From the NCBI GenBank assembly GCA_018650845.1, contig JABIFF010000012.1:124001-188000 (forward strand): a stretch of DNA of 64,000 bases, read 5' to 3'. Positions 42,906 to 51,986 of the stretch are shown one piece after another. The notes under the pieces were generated by a model, which was not told where the DNA came from, did not search any database, and saw only the letters and a program-made list of their open reading frames with translations. Position 1 is the stretch's first letter. Every line of letters begins with the position of its first letter. The DNA comes from Chloroflexota bacterium (GTDB lineage: Bacteria > Chloroflexota > Dehalococcoidia > Lucifugimonadales > Lucifugimonadaceae). Made by a program: the position numbers and the translations under genes.

Positions 42906-44301
42906 TGAAGCTGTAGCACACGAGTCCGATCATCACGCACCGCCGCCTAACGTCGCTGCTGATGTAGTCGCACGGGAACTAGTCGCCACCACAACAGGTG
43001 CAAGCGGCAGGTTCAAGGCGTGGACGTGGATCCTCGGAATTCTTTCTGTTGTCGGTATCGCCGCACTTATCGTGAAATTTATCGATCAGGGTGACGACTC
43101 AACCAAATGGGGCTACGTTGCCGCAATGGTTTCGTTCTTGCTTTCTGTAGCCGGTGGCGCACCAATGGTGGCCATGGCTCCGGTAATGGCAAAGGCGAAC
43201 TGGGTACGACCTATTACTCGAATAGCTTCTCTATTCTCGTTCGCCGGCATCGCAACGCTAATCATGCTCATCCCGCTTGTGGCTATCCTGCCTCCGCTGG
43301 TGACTGAAGGCGCTCGACGACGAACTATCTGGTACATGGCTCCTGACTACTCTCCACACATTTGGAGCACTCTTGGGTTAGTACTTCTTCTTCTCACAGG
43401 CATCATGCTGTTTTACTCAGCTGCGCTTCCTGACTTCGCTTCAATGCGTGACCACTCGACTGGCTGGCGCCAGCGTTTGGGCAAGCGTCTTGCTCGTGGT
43501 TGGGTTGGTACAGATGTTCAGTGGCGAACACTCCGAATGCGTATCGGAATGTTCGGAACTTTCTACTTCTTGATTCTCGTATTCGTGAACTTCTTGATCT
43601 CGACCGACTTCGGTCAGAGCATGGTGCCCGGATGGCGTGACGCTATCTTCCCGATGTACCACACAGTATCTGGCTTCCAGGCTGGTGTAGCTGGTGTGGT
43701 TATCGCTCTCTACTTCTCACGTAAGTACATGAAGCTTGAGAAGTACATCCACTTAGATGCATTCTGGTCACTGGGTCGACTACTGTTCGCCCTGACTTTG
43801 CTCTGGATTTACTTCTTCTACTCGTCGTTCATCGTGTTCTGGTACGGTCGTTCAATGAACGACATTGCCACTCTTGATCTGCTGATCAAGGGACCAATGA
43901 TCTACGCGTTCTTTGCTGGCATGATTCTTCTATGGTTCGTACCGTGGTGGATTCTTATTTGGAACAAGGTTCGTCGTGGAACTGGTGCAATGGTCGTTGG
44001 ATCATTCGTCATTCTGCTTGGACTGCTCATCGACCGTATTCGTACGTTCGTTCCAGCATGGTCTGTACCGCCAGAGAACATTCACCAGAAGTGGCTACAG
44101 GAAATCCCAGCGACGGTTTGGCCAGATGTCTTCGACATTCTGATCATGGCTGGAGGAATTTCACTCGTGGCATTCACAGTAATGATGATGACTCGTGTTA
44201 TTCCGGTTCTTTCGGTATGGCAGGTTCAGGAATTCAACCTCCTTGCTAAGCCAATTCGATACATCAAGGGCCACGCAACTTTGGTTGCAAAGCCAGACTA
44301 A
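42898..44301 (+). CDS. Alternative complex III NrfD-like membrane subunit (ActF-like)
   Basis: Start at ATG 42898 overlapping actB2 by 8 bp; 467 aa. About ten membrane helices. LLWIYFFYSSFIVFWYGRSMND and the preceding LHLDAFWSLGRLLF-like region resemble ActF, while GAPMVAMAPVMAKANWVRPITRIAS resembles ActC, so it is clearly NrfD-like, with ActF the better match. NrfD-like subunits bind menaquinol at the membrane. Its position between actB and actC differs from the Rhodothermus order, in which actF is last. Confidence 0.85.
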   Translation: MTNEAVAHESDHHAPPPNVAADVVARELVATTTGASGRFKAWTWILGILSVVGIAALIVKFIDQGDDSTKWGYVAAMVSFLLSVAGGAPMVAMAPVMAKANWVRPITRIASLFSFAGIATLIMLIPLVAILPPLVTEGARRRTIWYMAPDYSPHIWSTLGLVLLLLTGIMLFYSAALPDFASMRDHSTGWRQRLGKRLARGWVGTDVQWRTLRMRIGMFGTFYFLILVFVNFLISTDFGQSMVPGWRDAIFPMYHTVSGFQAGVAGVVIALYFSRKYMKLEKYIHLDAFWSLGRLLFALTLLWIYFFYSSFIVFWYGRSMNDIATLDLLIKGPMIYAFFAGMILLWFVPWWILIWNKVRRGTGAMVVGSFVILLGLLIDRIRTFVPAWSVPPENIHQKWLQEIPATVWPDVFDILIMAGGISLVAFTVMMMTRVIPVLSVWQVQEFNLLAKPIRYIKGHATLVAKPD

Positions 44302-44370
44302 GAAATTTAGCGACGAATTTGCCAACGTCTGCCAAGCTATGACAGACAACTACAGGTAACTAACTAACAG

Positions 44371-45750
44371 ATGCAACAGCGACGAGAACTAGATCAGGTC
44401 TACACAAACCGTAAACTCCTTAACGGTCAGCTAGACACGCCCAAGTGGTGGCTGCCTACAGTCAGCATTCTTGGTGTTGTGGTGCTGATCGGTGTGGTAG
44501 TGATCGCAACGATGATCAACAAAGGTCTTGGCGTAACGGGTCTTGCACGACCTGTTTACTGGGGTCTGTTCATCACAACGTTCGTTTTCTGGGTTGGTAT
44601 TTCTCACGCTGGAATTATGATTTCAGCCATTCTTCGCCTTACTCAGGCTGAATGGCGTAGGCCGGTTACGAGAGCGGCAGAACTACTAACGGTGTTCTCG
44701 CTGCTAACGGCGCTGGTATTCCCGCTGATTCACGCAGGACGCCCTTGGCGAATTGCTTACTGGATCATGCCTTACGACGTTGCTCGTGGGATTTATCCAA
44801 ACATCCGATCACCGTTGATCATGGACCCGGTCGCTATTAGCACGTACCTCACAGGTTCAACCCTGTTCTTGTACATCGCTCTGCTGCCTGACCTGGGTAA
44901 CCTTCGTGACCGTACTACCGGTTGGAAGAACGCCATGTACACGGTTCTAGCACTTGGCTGGAGAGGTAACCCTCGACAGTGGAAGATGCAGACTGTTGGT
45001 GGAATCCTTCTTTCAGCATTGATGCTTCCGATTTTCGTATCGGTTCACTCAATCGTTTCGTGGGACTTTGCGATCGCAGCTGCGGTTGAAGGTTGGCACT
45101 CGACTATCTTTGCGCCTTACTTCGTTATTGGTGCTGTGCACTCTGGTGTATCGGCTGTGGTGACGATGATGGCTTTGATGCGGTGGCTGTGGAAGTGGGA
45201 CGACTTTATTCGCCCAGAACACTTCGACGCACTCGCACGACTTCTTATTGTTGTAGCAACAGGTTGGCTCGCATTCACATTCCTGGAACTCACGTTCGCC
45301 CTTTACGGTCAGGACGCTCCAGAAATCGCACTGCGTGAGATGCAGATGTTCCAGTGGCCCTGGAATGCACTCTTCATCACATTCTTCCTGACTGCATATT
45401 TGATTCCTGTGCCCATGTGGCTGTTCAAGAGGGTTCGAACCAACATCGCTTTGATGTTCTGGACCTCGATTCTCGTGAACGTTGGCATGTGGCTTGAACG
45501 ATTCCTGATTATCGTGCCTGGTTTGGCTCGCAGGACTCCGTTCGTGTACACATGGGAAGCGTATCGCCCAAGCCCGGTTGAATGGACAATCTTCATTTGG
45601 TCGTTTGCATGGGTTACGTTCCTTATGCTGTTGTTCTCAAGGTTCTTCCCGCTCGTTCCGTTGTTCGAAGCGAAGGAGAGCCAGGTATTTACTGATGATG
45701 TAATGATTGGCCGGGCAAAGGTTCCGGCAATCGTTAGGGAAGCTGACTAG
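44371..45750 (+). CDS. actC: Alternative complex III NrfD-like membrane subunit
   Basis: 459 residues, about ten membrane helices. It matches ActC closely: GLGVTGLARPVYWGLFITTFVFWVGISHAG, WRRPVTRAAELLTVFSLLTALVFPLIHAGRPW, LVNVGMWLERFLIIVPGLAR. The histidines and acidic residues in these helices are candidates for quinol binding and proton transfer. A 69-bp gap separates it from the previous NrfD-like gene, and actD begins 11 bp after its stop. Confidence 0.93.
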   Translation: MQQRRELDQVYTNRKLLNGQLDTPKWWLPTVSILGVVVLIGVVVIATMINKGLGVTGLARPVYWGLFITTFVFWVGISHAGIMISAILRLTQAEWRRPVTRAAELLTVFSLLTALVFPLIHAGRPWRIAYWIMPYDVARGIYPNIRSPLIMDPVAISTYLTGSTLFLYIALLPDLGNLRDRTTGWKNAMYTVLALGWRGNPRQWKMQTVGGILLSALMLPIFVSVHSIVSWDFAIAAAVEGWHSTIFAPYFVIGAVHSGVSAVVTMMALMRWLWKWDDFIRPEHFDALARLLIVVATGWLAFTFLELTFALYGQDAPEIALREMQMFQWPWNALFITFFLTAYLIPVPMWLFKRVRTNIALMFWTSILVNVGMWLERFLIIVPGLARRTPFVYTWEAYRPSPVEWTIFIWSFAWVTFLMLLFSRFFPLVPLFEAKESQVFTDDVMIGRAKVPAIVREAD

Positions 45751-45761
45751 AGGATCTTCTG

Positions 45762-46268
45762 ATGACGACAAGTATTCTTGGCCTGTTTCAGCAGCCCGAA
45801 CCCGCCGCAGATGCGATGGACGGACTGAAGGAAGCCGGATTTGAACTCGGTACATTCGATGTACTGACAGGTACTCCGTACCCAGAGGGTGCGTTCGGGG
45901 AACACGTTCCTCAGCACCGCCTGTTCCGCTTCCCTGCATTCGGAGCCATTATTGGTTTCACCCTGTCGGTATTCCTGACATCGGTGACTCAGCTCGCATA
46001 CCCGATGGTGACCGGTGGTAAGCCGATCCTGTCGATCTTTGCAATGCTGATCATCATGTACGAAATGACGATGCTTGCGGGTGTGATCGCAACGGTGATC
46101 GGTATCATTTTCGAGTCTCGACTCCCGAACATGAAACCGGGCATCTACGACACTCGGATTACCGAGGGTTGGATTGGTGTAGTTATTACATTCGACGACG
46201 AATCTAAAGTCGCCGATGCAGAGAGCGTGCTCAACAAGGCAGGCGCTCTGGAGATCAAGCACGCGTAA
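45762..46268 (+). CDS. actD: Alternative complex III subunit ActD (DUF3341)
   Basis: 168 residues. An N-terminal cytoplasmic alpha/beta part (ILGLFQQPEPAADAMDGLKEAGF) is followed by two membrane helices (FRFPAFGAIIGFTLSVFLTSV and FAMLIIMYEMTMLAGVIATVIGIIF) and a C-terminal ferredoxin-like part (GVVITFDDESKVADAESVL). This is the DUF3341/ActD layout. Its TAA overlaps the ATG of actE. Confidence 0.9.
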   Translation: MTTSILGLFQQPEPAADAMDGLKEAGFELGTFDVLTGTPYPEGAFGEHVPQHRLFRFPAFGAIIGFTLSVFLTSVTQLAYPMVTGGKPILSIFAMLIIMYEMTMLAGVIATVIGIIFESRLPNMKPGIYDTRITEGWIGVVITFDDESKVADAESVLNKAGALEIKHA

Positions 46269-46861
46269 TGACTTCGTTTTCAGCGAATATCAAATCAATG
46301 CTTACACGTCGCCTAGTAATGGTTGTCGGGCTACTTATGCTCGGCACCTTGGCTACATCTGCTTGTGCAGTTCAGGAAAACAACACCTACCCGGTGGAGA
46401 CATTCTCTGAGATGCATTACTCGCAGGCGTACAAGGCACAGGAGCCACCACGTCTCGCCCCACCGGCAGATTCGGTAGCTTTCAAGACCGCAGGCGACGC
46501 AAGCAACACACTCAACGTTCCTGACAAGCAAGAACGTGCGTACGACCCAGCTGTTGCCGGTAATCTTTACCGAGTCAACTGTTCGGTTTGCCACGGCGAT
46601 TCTGGACTCGGAGATGGTAAGGCAGCTCGCCACATCACCTCTGGTCAGAGTTTCTATGCAACTACTCAGGGCACCGCATACGCAGCTCCACCAAACTTGG
46701 TTGAATCTGCAGCTACTCGGCTGACTGATCGTGATGTGATGGTCGGCTTCGTAACTTCAGGTGCTGTTGTTATGCCTTCATTCGGAAAGCTACTTCCCGA
46801 AGAAGACATCAGGGACATCGTGAACTACATCTTCGACGACACTACGGGCCTTAGCCAGTAA
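46268..46861 (+). CDS. actE: Alternative complex III monohaem cytochrome c lipoprotein
   Basis: 197 residues with signal peptide and lipobox ATSAC (C33). A single haem site CSVCH (104-108) is followed by GDSGLGDG and a candidate methionine ligand in VVMPSFGKLLPEEDI. It is the probable electron exit of the complex to a downstream carrier or oxidase (not in this window). Start overlaps actD by one base. A strong terminator follows 32 bp after the stop, closing the act operon. Confidence 0.93.
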   Translation: MTSFSANIKSMLTRRLVMVVGLLMLGTLATSACAVQENNTYPVETFSEMHYSQAYKAQEPPRLAPPADSVAFKTAGDASNTLNVPDKQERAYDPAVAGNLYRVNCSVCHGDSGLGDGKAARHITSGQSFYATTQGTAYAAPPNLVESAATRLTDRDVMVGFVTSGAVVMPSFGKLLPEEDIRDIVNYIFDDTTGLSQ

Positions 46862-46892
46862 TCAATCGTTGCAGTTGTAACCTGTAAATTAG

Positions 46893-46921
46893 GGTGCGGC
46901 ATATTGCCGCACCGTTTTTTT
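46893..46921 (+). terminator. Intrinsic terminator after the act operon
   Basis: GGTGCGGCA (46893-46901) and TGCCGCACC (46905-46913) form a perfect 9-bp stem with a 3-nt loop, followed by G and seven T. Confidence 0.95.
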
Positions 46922-46968
46922 ATCCTTCGATATTTCACGAAGGATCCCTGCACGGGGAAAGTAAAGTT

Positions 46969-47574
46969 ATGGCATCAAGGATGCCGTTCGTAAAGACCGG
47001 ATCGCGAGCGCCTATCTCTAGAGCGTTCGCCGTATCTATAACTGCGCTCTTTTTCCTTCTTCTTATGTCAGCAGTGAGCTGCGTACGTGAAGAGGACATC
47101 ACTCTCGAGCAACGTGCCCATCAGCTTGCTGGCGAATTAATGTGCCCTGTGTGTGGTGGTCAGACTATCGATGGATCGAACGCACAAATCGCTATCGATA
47201 TGCGGCTCAAAGTGCGTGAACGGCTCGAAGCTGGTGATACCAACGCTGAAGTACGAGACTACTTTGTTGTTCGTTACGGACAAGAAATTCTCGCAGCCCC
47301 AGAGCGAAGCGGATTCAACCTGCTCGCATGGATCGTTCCTGTAGTCATCGTATTCGGTGGCATCGGCATCGCACTAATAACCATCAAAAATATGAGGAAA
47401 ACTGCAGCGCAAACCAACTCCGCAGGCGGAAAGGCCGCATCTTCCTCAAACAATCCCAGCGATCTTTCCAACTACTTAGCACAAGTAGATCGCGATCTCG
47501 GGATAAACAAAGAACCTATCTCTTCAGAAAGTAGCGACGTGAGCTCTAGTCAATCCGACAAGGAAAACTCCTAA
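46969..47574 (+). CDS. ccmH: Cytochrome c maturation protein CcmH
   Basis: Start at ATG 46969 with GGGGAAAG upstream (201 aa); the longer frame begins inside the terminator. A signal/anchor helix (possible lipobox AVSC) precedes the CcmH domain with redox pair CPVC (residues 59-62) in LAGELMCPVCGGQTIDGSNA and the VRDYFVVRYGQEIL segment; a second helix (LLAWIVPVVIVFGGIGIALITI) anchors the C-terminus. Known role: keeps apocytochrome CxxCH thiols reduced for CcmF. Stop overlaps ccmF. Confidence 0.93.
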   Translation: MASRMPFVKTGSRAPISRAFAVSITALFFLLLMSAVSCVREEDITLEQRAHQLAGELMCPVCGGQTIDGSNAQIAIDMRLKVRERLEAGDTNAEVRDYFVVRYGQEILAAPERSGFNLLAWIVPVVIVFGGIGIALITIKNMRKTAAQTNSAGGKAASSSNNPSDLSNYLAQVDRDLGINKEPISSESSDVSSSQSDKENS

Positions 47575-49661
47575 TGGCCGATCTCGGAGTTATGGCATTA
47601 CTGCTTGGATTAGCCCTCAGTGCCTACGCTGCAATTGGAGCCATAGTCGGCGAGAAGACCGGCATGGCTGAACTCGTAGTCAGTGCTCGCCGAGCGCTCT
47701 ATATGACCACTCTGGCAGTAACCGTGGCGTCCGGGGCGCTGATCAACGCCTTCGTGCAAAACGATTTCTCGATCAAGTACGTCGCAGATCACTCCAACAC
47801 CCTTATGGATCGAGCCTTCGTGTGGGTAGCCTTCTATGCCGGCAACGAAGGTTCACTTCTGTACATTCTTCTCGCCTTAGCGTTAATGTCCGCCTTATCG
47901 GTCTGGTTCGCACCGAAGCGACTTGCTCGAAGCATGCCGTGGACAATTGCCATTCTCGCGATCATCCAATTGTTCTACTTCATAGTTCTATCGTTCGCCG
48001 CCAACCCATTCGAGCTGCTCGACACTATTCCCTTAGACGGGCGAGGCATCAACCCTCTTCTCACGCACACTGGAATGTTTAGTCATCCCCCCATGCTAAT
48101 GGGAGGGCTCATTGCGATAACTATCCCGTTTGCGTTTGTATCGGGCGCATTGATCGCAGGTAATTACGGGGACGACTGGATCGATGTCGCCAGAGTTTCT
48201 GCAATTTTGGCTTGGGGTATTCTCGGTTCAGGCATGTTGATTGGAGCATGGTGGGCGTACACGATCCTTGGTTGGGGCGGTTACTGGGCGTGGGACCCAA
48301 TCGAAAACGTCGCTCTCATGCCATGGCTGGTGCTGACGGCGTTTATTCATTCGATCATGGTTCAAAAACGTCGCGGTATGTTCCGAATGTGGAACGTGGC
48401 GTTGCTAAACATAGCGTTCGTCCTAGCTCAGCTCGGAATGTTTATCAACCGGGGCGGCCCCGTCGTCAGTGTCCACTCGTTTGCAGCATCGGCTCTAGGC
48501 ATAATTTTCCTAACGTTCATGTTGGCGAGTTTGGTATTCGCGTTCGCCCTGTTCCTATGGCGAATGCCACAGCTGAAGTCTGACAGAGCCATGGAATCAT
48601 TCGTGTCTCGCGAGGCATCGTTCCTCATCAATAACTTTCTATTCCTTTCGGTAATGGCTGTGACGCTTTGGGGGGTTCTCTACCCACTGTTCTCCGACCT
48701 CGCCCGAGACGTCTCAGTAAGTGTGTCCGCTCCATACTTCGATCGGGCCAACGGCCCCGTACTGCTTGGGATCGTAGTAATGATGGGCATCGGCCCATTG
48801 CTACCATGGCGCAAGACTTCCGCACGTTCTTTGAAGCAATGGTTCGTGTGGCCCACGTTAATCGGCGTGCTGACTATTGGCGTACTCGTAGCGTTAGGTG
48901 TTCAACGCCCCATAGCAATTTTCGCATTCGGAGTAGTGGCGTTCGTAGCCGCCTCGATCAGTGAAGAATGGTGGCGGGGAACTTCTGCACGACATCGTTC
49001 AGGCGACAACTGGCTTCTGGCATGGTGGCGTTTGGTTAACAGCAATCGACCTCGACATGGTGGCTACATTGTTCACATTTCTATTCTCATGCTCGGGCTC
49101 GGCATTATCGGTACGAACTTCTATCAACAGCGAACAGACGGAGCATTAGCTCTTGGCGAAAGCTTGGTAATAGATAATTACCGCATCGAGTATGTCGACA
49201 ATGGCGACGAAAGCCGCGCCGACCGTATAGCTCAGTGGGCTGAGATGTCGGTCTACGAAATCGACCCCGAAGATTACGAGCAAGAAAAAAGCTTTGCAGC
49301 CGCACAGGGTTCATCGGGCTTCACGCTAAAAGACAGCACTCTGCGACCCAATGATGAATTAGTCGATACGATCGAACCATGGCACGGTTTCTATCTCGAT
49401 TTCAACATGGCGTCGGTACGTTCGGGCATTCGATCTACGATTGCTGAAGATCTTTATGTGATCCCGCGTGACTTTTTGGCTGATGGCAGAATTTCACTTG
49501 CTGTGAGTATTAACCCGCTGGCGTGGTGGTTGTGGGCATCGGGGCCATTTTTCATAATTGGCACTATGGTTGCTCTATGGCCTCAAGCCGCGGTTGAGAG
49601 AAGACCAAAGCGCCTGGCCAGTAAAACGAGTGCGAAGGATGATTCGGAAGGTGAAAACTGA
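47574..49661 (+). CDS. ccmF: Cytochrome c haem lyase CcmF
   Basis: 695 residues, about 14-15 membrane helices. The haem-handling WWD motif is WGGYWAWDPIENVALMPWL; upstream LTHTGMFSHPPMLMGG holds conserved haem-ligand histidine. A large periplasmic segment near the C-terminus (from about residue 510) is typical. With CcmH it ligates haem to cytochrome c. ccmA, B, C and E are not in the window. It is overlapped by one base at each end (ccmH upstream, CcmI-like gene downstream). Confidence 0.95.
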   Translation: MADLGVMALLLGLALSAYAAIGAIVGEKTGMAELVVSARRALYMTTLAVTVASGALINAFVQNDFSIKYVADHSNTLMDRAFVWVAFYAGNEGSLLYILLALALMSALSVWFAPKRLARSMPWTIAILAIIQLFYFIVLSFAANPFELLDTIPLDGRGINPLLTHTGMFSHPPMLMGGLIAITIPFAFVSGALIAGNYGDDWIDVARVSAILAWGILGSGMLIGAWWAYTILGWGGYWAWDPIENVALMPWLVLTAFIHSIMVQKRRGMFRMWNVALLNIAFVLAQLGMFINRGGPVVSVHSFAASALGIIFLTFMLASLVFAFALFLWRMPQLKSDRAMESFVSREASFLINNFLFLSVMAVTLWGVLYPLFSDLARDVSVSVSAPYFDRANGPVLLGIVVMMGIGPLLPWRKTSARSLKQWFVWPTLIGVLTIGVLVALGVQRPIAIFAFGVVAFVAASISEEWWRGTSARHRSGDNWLLAWWRLVNSNRPRHGGYIVHISILMLGLGIIGTNFYQQRTDGALALGESLVIDNYRIEYVDNGDESRADRIAQWAEMSVYEIDPEDYEQEKSFAAAQGSSGFTLKDSTLRPNDELVDTIEPWHGFYLDFNMASVRSGIRSTIAEDLYVIPRDFLADGRISLAVSINPLAWWLWASGPFFIIGTMVALWPQAAVERRPKRLASKTSAKDDSEGEN

Positions 49662-50035
49662 TGCCGATCATTCTGGGTACGCTGCTAGCTTTGGTATCGA
49701 TTGCAGTGATCGCTTACCCGTTTTTGGGGTCGAAACGATATCGTTTGGTTTCAGAAACCTTCGTAACCCGCGAAAAACTTCGTGCCGAACGTTTGCGAAT
49801 TTATCGCAAAATAAGTGACATAGAAGCCGATTTTGAATCTGGCGACCTGACTGAGGCTGATTATCAGCAACAGCGGGATCAACTTCGATTCGCTGCGGCA
49901 GAGATATTAAAACAAGAGTCTGGCGGAAATTCCTCCAGCGCTAAACGTGACGAAGAACTAGAAAAAGAAATCTCACGTCTGCGAAAGCAGACCGCCCAAG
50001 TGCCAGAAGCACCAGAGGGCGGAGACAACCTGTGA
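49661..50035 (+). CDS. CcmI-like small membrane protein
   Basis: 124 residues: an N-terminal membrane helix (ILGTLLALVSIAVIAYPFLG), then a cytoplasmic helical part with IYRKISDIEADFESGDLTEADYQQQRDQL, and a coiled-coil tail. The helix-plus-short-motif layout resembles the N-terminus of CcmI; the motif also resembles SHOCT domains. The same motif recurs at the C-terminus of the next protein. Position between ccmF and the TlpA gene supports a cytochrome-maturation role. Confidence 0.7.
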   Translation: MPIILGTLLALVSIAVIAYPFLGSKRYRLVSETFVTREKLRAERLRIYRKISDIEADFESGDLTEADYQQQRDQLRFAAAEILKQESGGNSSSAKRDEELEKEISRLRKQTAQVPEAPEGGDNL

Positions 50036-51402
50036 TGAACCACCACCTTTCACAAATCACCTCCCCTTACACGAAGCGCACGCCGATTCGGCTGCTGAGC
50101 CTGGCGGCGATCATCGCTCTCGCACTGGCATTCATGTTTCAGTCGGCTGCCCTCCCTGTCGCCAGTGCGCAAGCACAGGACAGTATTCTTGGCATAGTAA
50201 CCAATGGAACTGAAGGCGGCGTTCTACCTGAAAATCTTGAGGTTCTGCTGCTTTCGATTGATCTTGCGAGCAACCAAATCATTGAGCAAGAATCTACTAC
50301 TGTCGATGAAGACGGAATTTTCAGTTTCTCGAATCTAGTATCCGGGCCGGGACTCTCTTATCGGGTTGTGGTGAACTCAGGCACGTTCACGCCTTCGGTC
50401 GACATGGCGAACCAGGAAAACTGGCAGAACGTTCGTATGAAGATTTACGATGAGACAACTTCTCTCGATGAAATCACGATCAATTCTTATGTGATGATGA
50501 TCCCGACAATCGATGCCCGCAGCAAGCAGGCAGGAATTCTCACAGTCATCAATGTCGACAATCGCGGTGACGAAATATGGACGCCAGACCTGACGGATCC
50601 TGACCTAACAGGTCTCGATCTACTTCGATTCAATCTTCCTGAAGGTTTTGAAGATCTGGCTATAGAATCAGAACTTCCAACCGGAAACATTCTCGAGATA
50701 GAAACCGGTTTCGCTCTCACGAACCCAATCCCACCGGGCGAAGCTGCGGTACTTATCAGCTACATCCTCCCTTACGAGGGCGATGGCTTCGATTTCAATC
50801 TGAAACTTCCGTACGGTGCGGACAAAGTCCGGATGCTAATCCCCGATGAAGGCGGAATTATTACTGCTGAAGGGTTCGGGGGCGCAGAATCAGTCGTGGT
50901 GGCTGAGAACGTGTTCAACCAGTTCGAGGGCACCGATTACGCCGCCGGCACTGAGTTGCTTGCGAAATTCTCCGGACTTCCACAACCAACCCCTTTGCAG
51001 CAGCTTTCTGACTTCTTCAAGGGTCGAACCTATGTGATCGTAATCATCTGGGTTGTCGGAATCGCACTTCTGGCAATTCTCGGGTACGCCATGTACTCAT
51101 CACGCAAGCGTAATGATCTATCGAGCGATGATGACAACGAGCTCGTTGGCCGTGCCGATGTTATCGCCGAGATCGCAGAGCTCGACGAGGAATTCGAATC
51201 AGGCAATATCGAGGAAGACGACTATAACGATCGTCGAGACGAGCTCAAGCGACTAGTGCTCGAGTTCGACGACGACTCTTCTGATGCACTGGATCTGGAA
51301 GACGCAGATGACAACGTCGATAGCGATGTTGATAGCGCAGATCCTGCAGAATCATCGGAACCAGATTCCGAAGACGAAAAACCCAAAGAGTCGGACAAGT
51401 AG
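50035..51402 (+). CDS. Membrane protein of the cytochrome-maturation operon, function unknown
   Basis: ATG 50035 overlaps the previous TGA (TGATG); 455 aa. A signal peptide (IIALALAFMFQSAALPVASAQA) leads into a large extracytoplasmic beta-rich region with a carboxypeptidase-regulatory-like start (SILGIVTNGTEGG...), then one C-terminal membrane helix (TYVIVIIWVVGIALLAILGYAMYSS). The cytoplasmic tail holds a SHOCT-like motif (IAELDEEFESGNIEEDDYNDRRDELKRL) and an Asp/Glu/Ser-rich end. I do not know a family for the whole; context suggests a partner of CcmF/CcmH. Confidence 0.65.
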   Translation: MNHHLSQITSPYTKRTPIRLLSLAAIIALALAFMFQSAALPVASAQAQDSILGIVTNGTEGGVLPENLEVLLLSIDLASNQIIEQESTTVDEDGIFSFSNLVSGPGLSYRVVVNSGTFTPSVDMANQENWQNVRMKIYDETTSLDEITINSYVMMIPTIDARSKQAGILTVINVDNRGDEIWTPDLTDPDLTGLDLLRFNLPEGFEDLAIESELPTGNILEIETGFALTNPIPPGEAAVLISYILPYEGDGFDFNLKLPYGADKVRMLIPDEGGIITAEGFGGAESVVVAENVFNQFEGTDYAAGTELLAKFSGLPQPTPLQQLSDFFKGRTYVIVIIWVVGIALLAILGYAMYSSRKRNDLSSDDDNELVGRADVIAEIAELDEEFESGNIEEDDYNDRRDELKRLVLEFDDDSSDALDLEDADDNVDSDVDSADPAESSEPDSEDEKPKESDK

Positions 51403-51404
51403 CC

Positions 51405-51986
51405 GTGGGTCAGAGACGGTCGGTATTAGTCGGCGTCGGGATACCGGTCCTGCTCGTGCTATCCCTATTCGCTTGGGGCGTGATCCAAAACGACGGTGAA
51501 GCCGGACGGCCTGGAATCAATGACAATTTCGGCGAAGTTAATCTTTCTGTCGATCCGCTTGCTGATTTTGAACTTACGACTCTTGATGGCGATGTGATTA
51601 CACTTGCCGACTTCCGTGGAAAGATCGTCGTGATCGATTTTTGGTCGTCGTGGTGTGCACCTTGTCGAGCTGAAGGCCCAGTGCTTGCTGAGACTTACGA
51701 CAAGTGGCAAGAGCGGGGCGTTGAGTTCATTGGTATCGCCATTTGGGACAGCGAAGGACCGGTGGAAGAGTTCATCGAGCGTAACGGTATTAACTACGTG
51801 AACGGCATCGATCCATCTGGAAAGATATCGGTCGATTTCGGTGTAAGCGGCATCCCAGAGAAATTCTTCGTCACACCTGAAGGTGAGATCGTGAAGAAAG
51901 TTATCGGGCCGAACACCAGCAACACCCTCGACGACATCCTCACCGATATGACCGACGCGGCACTAGGTATCGGCTCACCCAGCTAG
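51405..51986 (+). CDS. TlpA/CcmG-like thiol-disulfide oxidoreductase
   Basis: 193 residues from GTG 51405, two bases after the preceding stop. An N-terminal membrane anchor (VLVGVGIPVLLVLSLFAWGVI) is followed by a periplasmic thioredoxin fold with FWSSWCAPCRAEGP (C84, C87) and the cis-proline region GVSGIPEKFFV. In the ccm operon it is the likely CcmG/ResA that reduces apocytochrome c or CcmH. The 3' end overlaps the convergent SDR by 4 bp. Confidence 0.92.
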   Translation: MGQRRSVLVGVGIPVLLVLSLFAWGVIQNDGEAGRPGINDNFGEVNLSVDPLADFELTTLDGDVITLADFRGKIVVIDFWSSWCAPCRAEGPVLAETYDKWQERGVEFIGIAIWDSEGPVEEFIERNGINYVNGIDPSGKISVDFGVSGIPEKFFVTPEGEIVKKVIGPNTSNTLDDILTDMTDAALGIGSPS

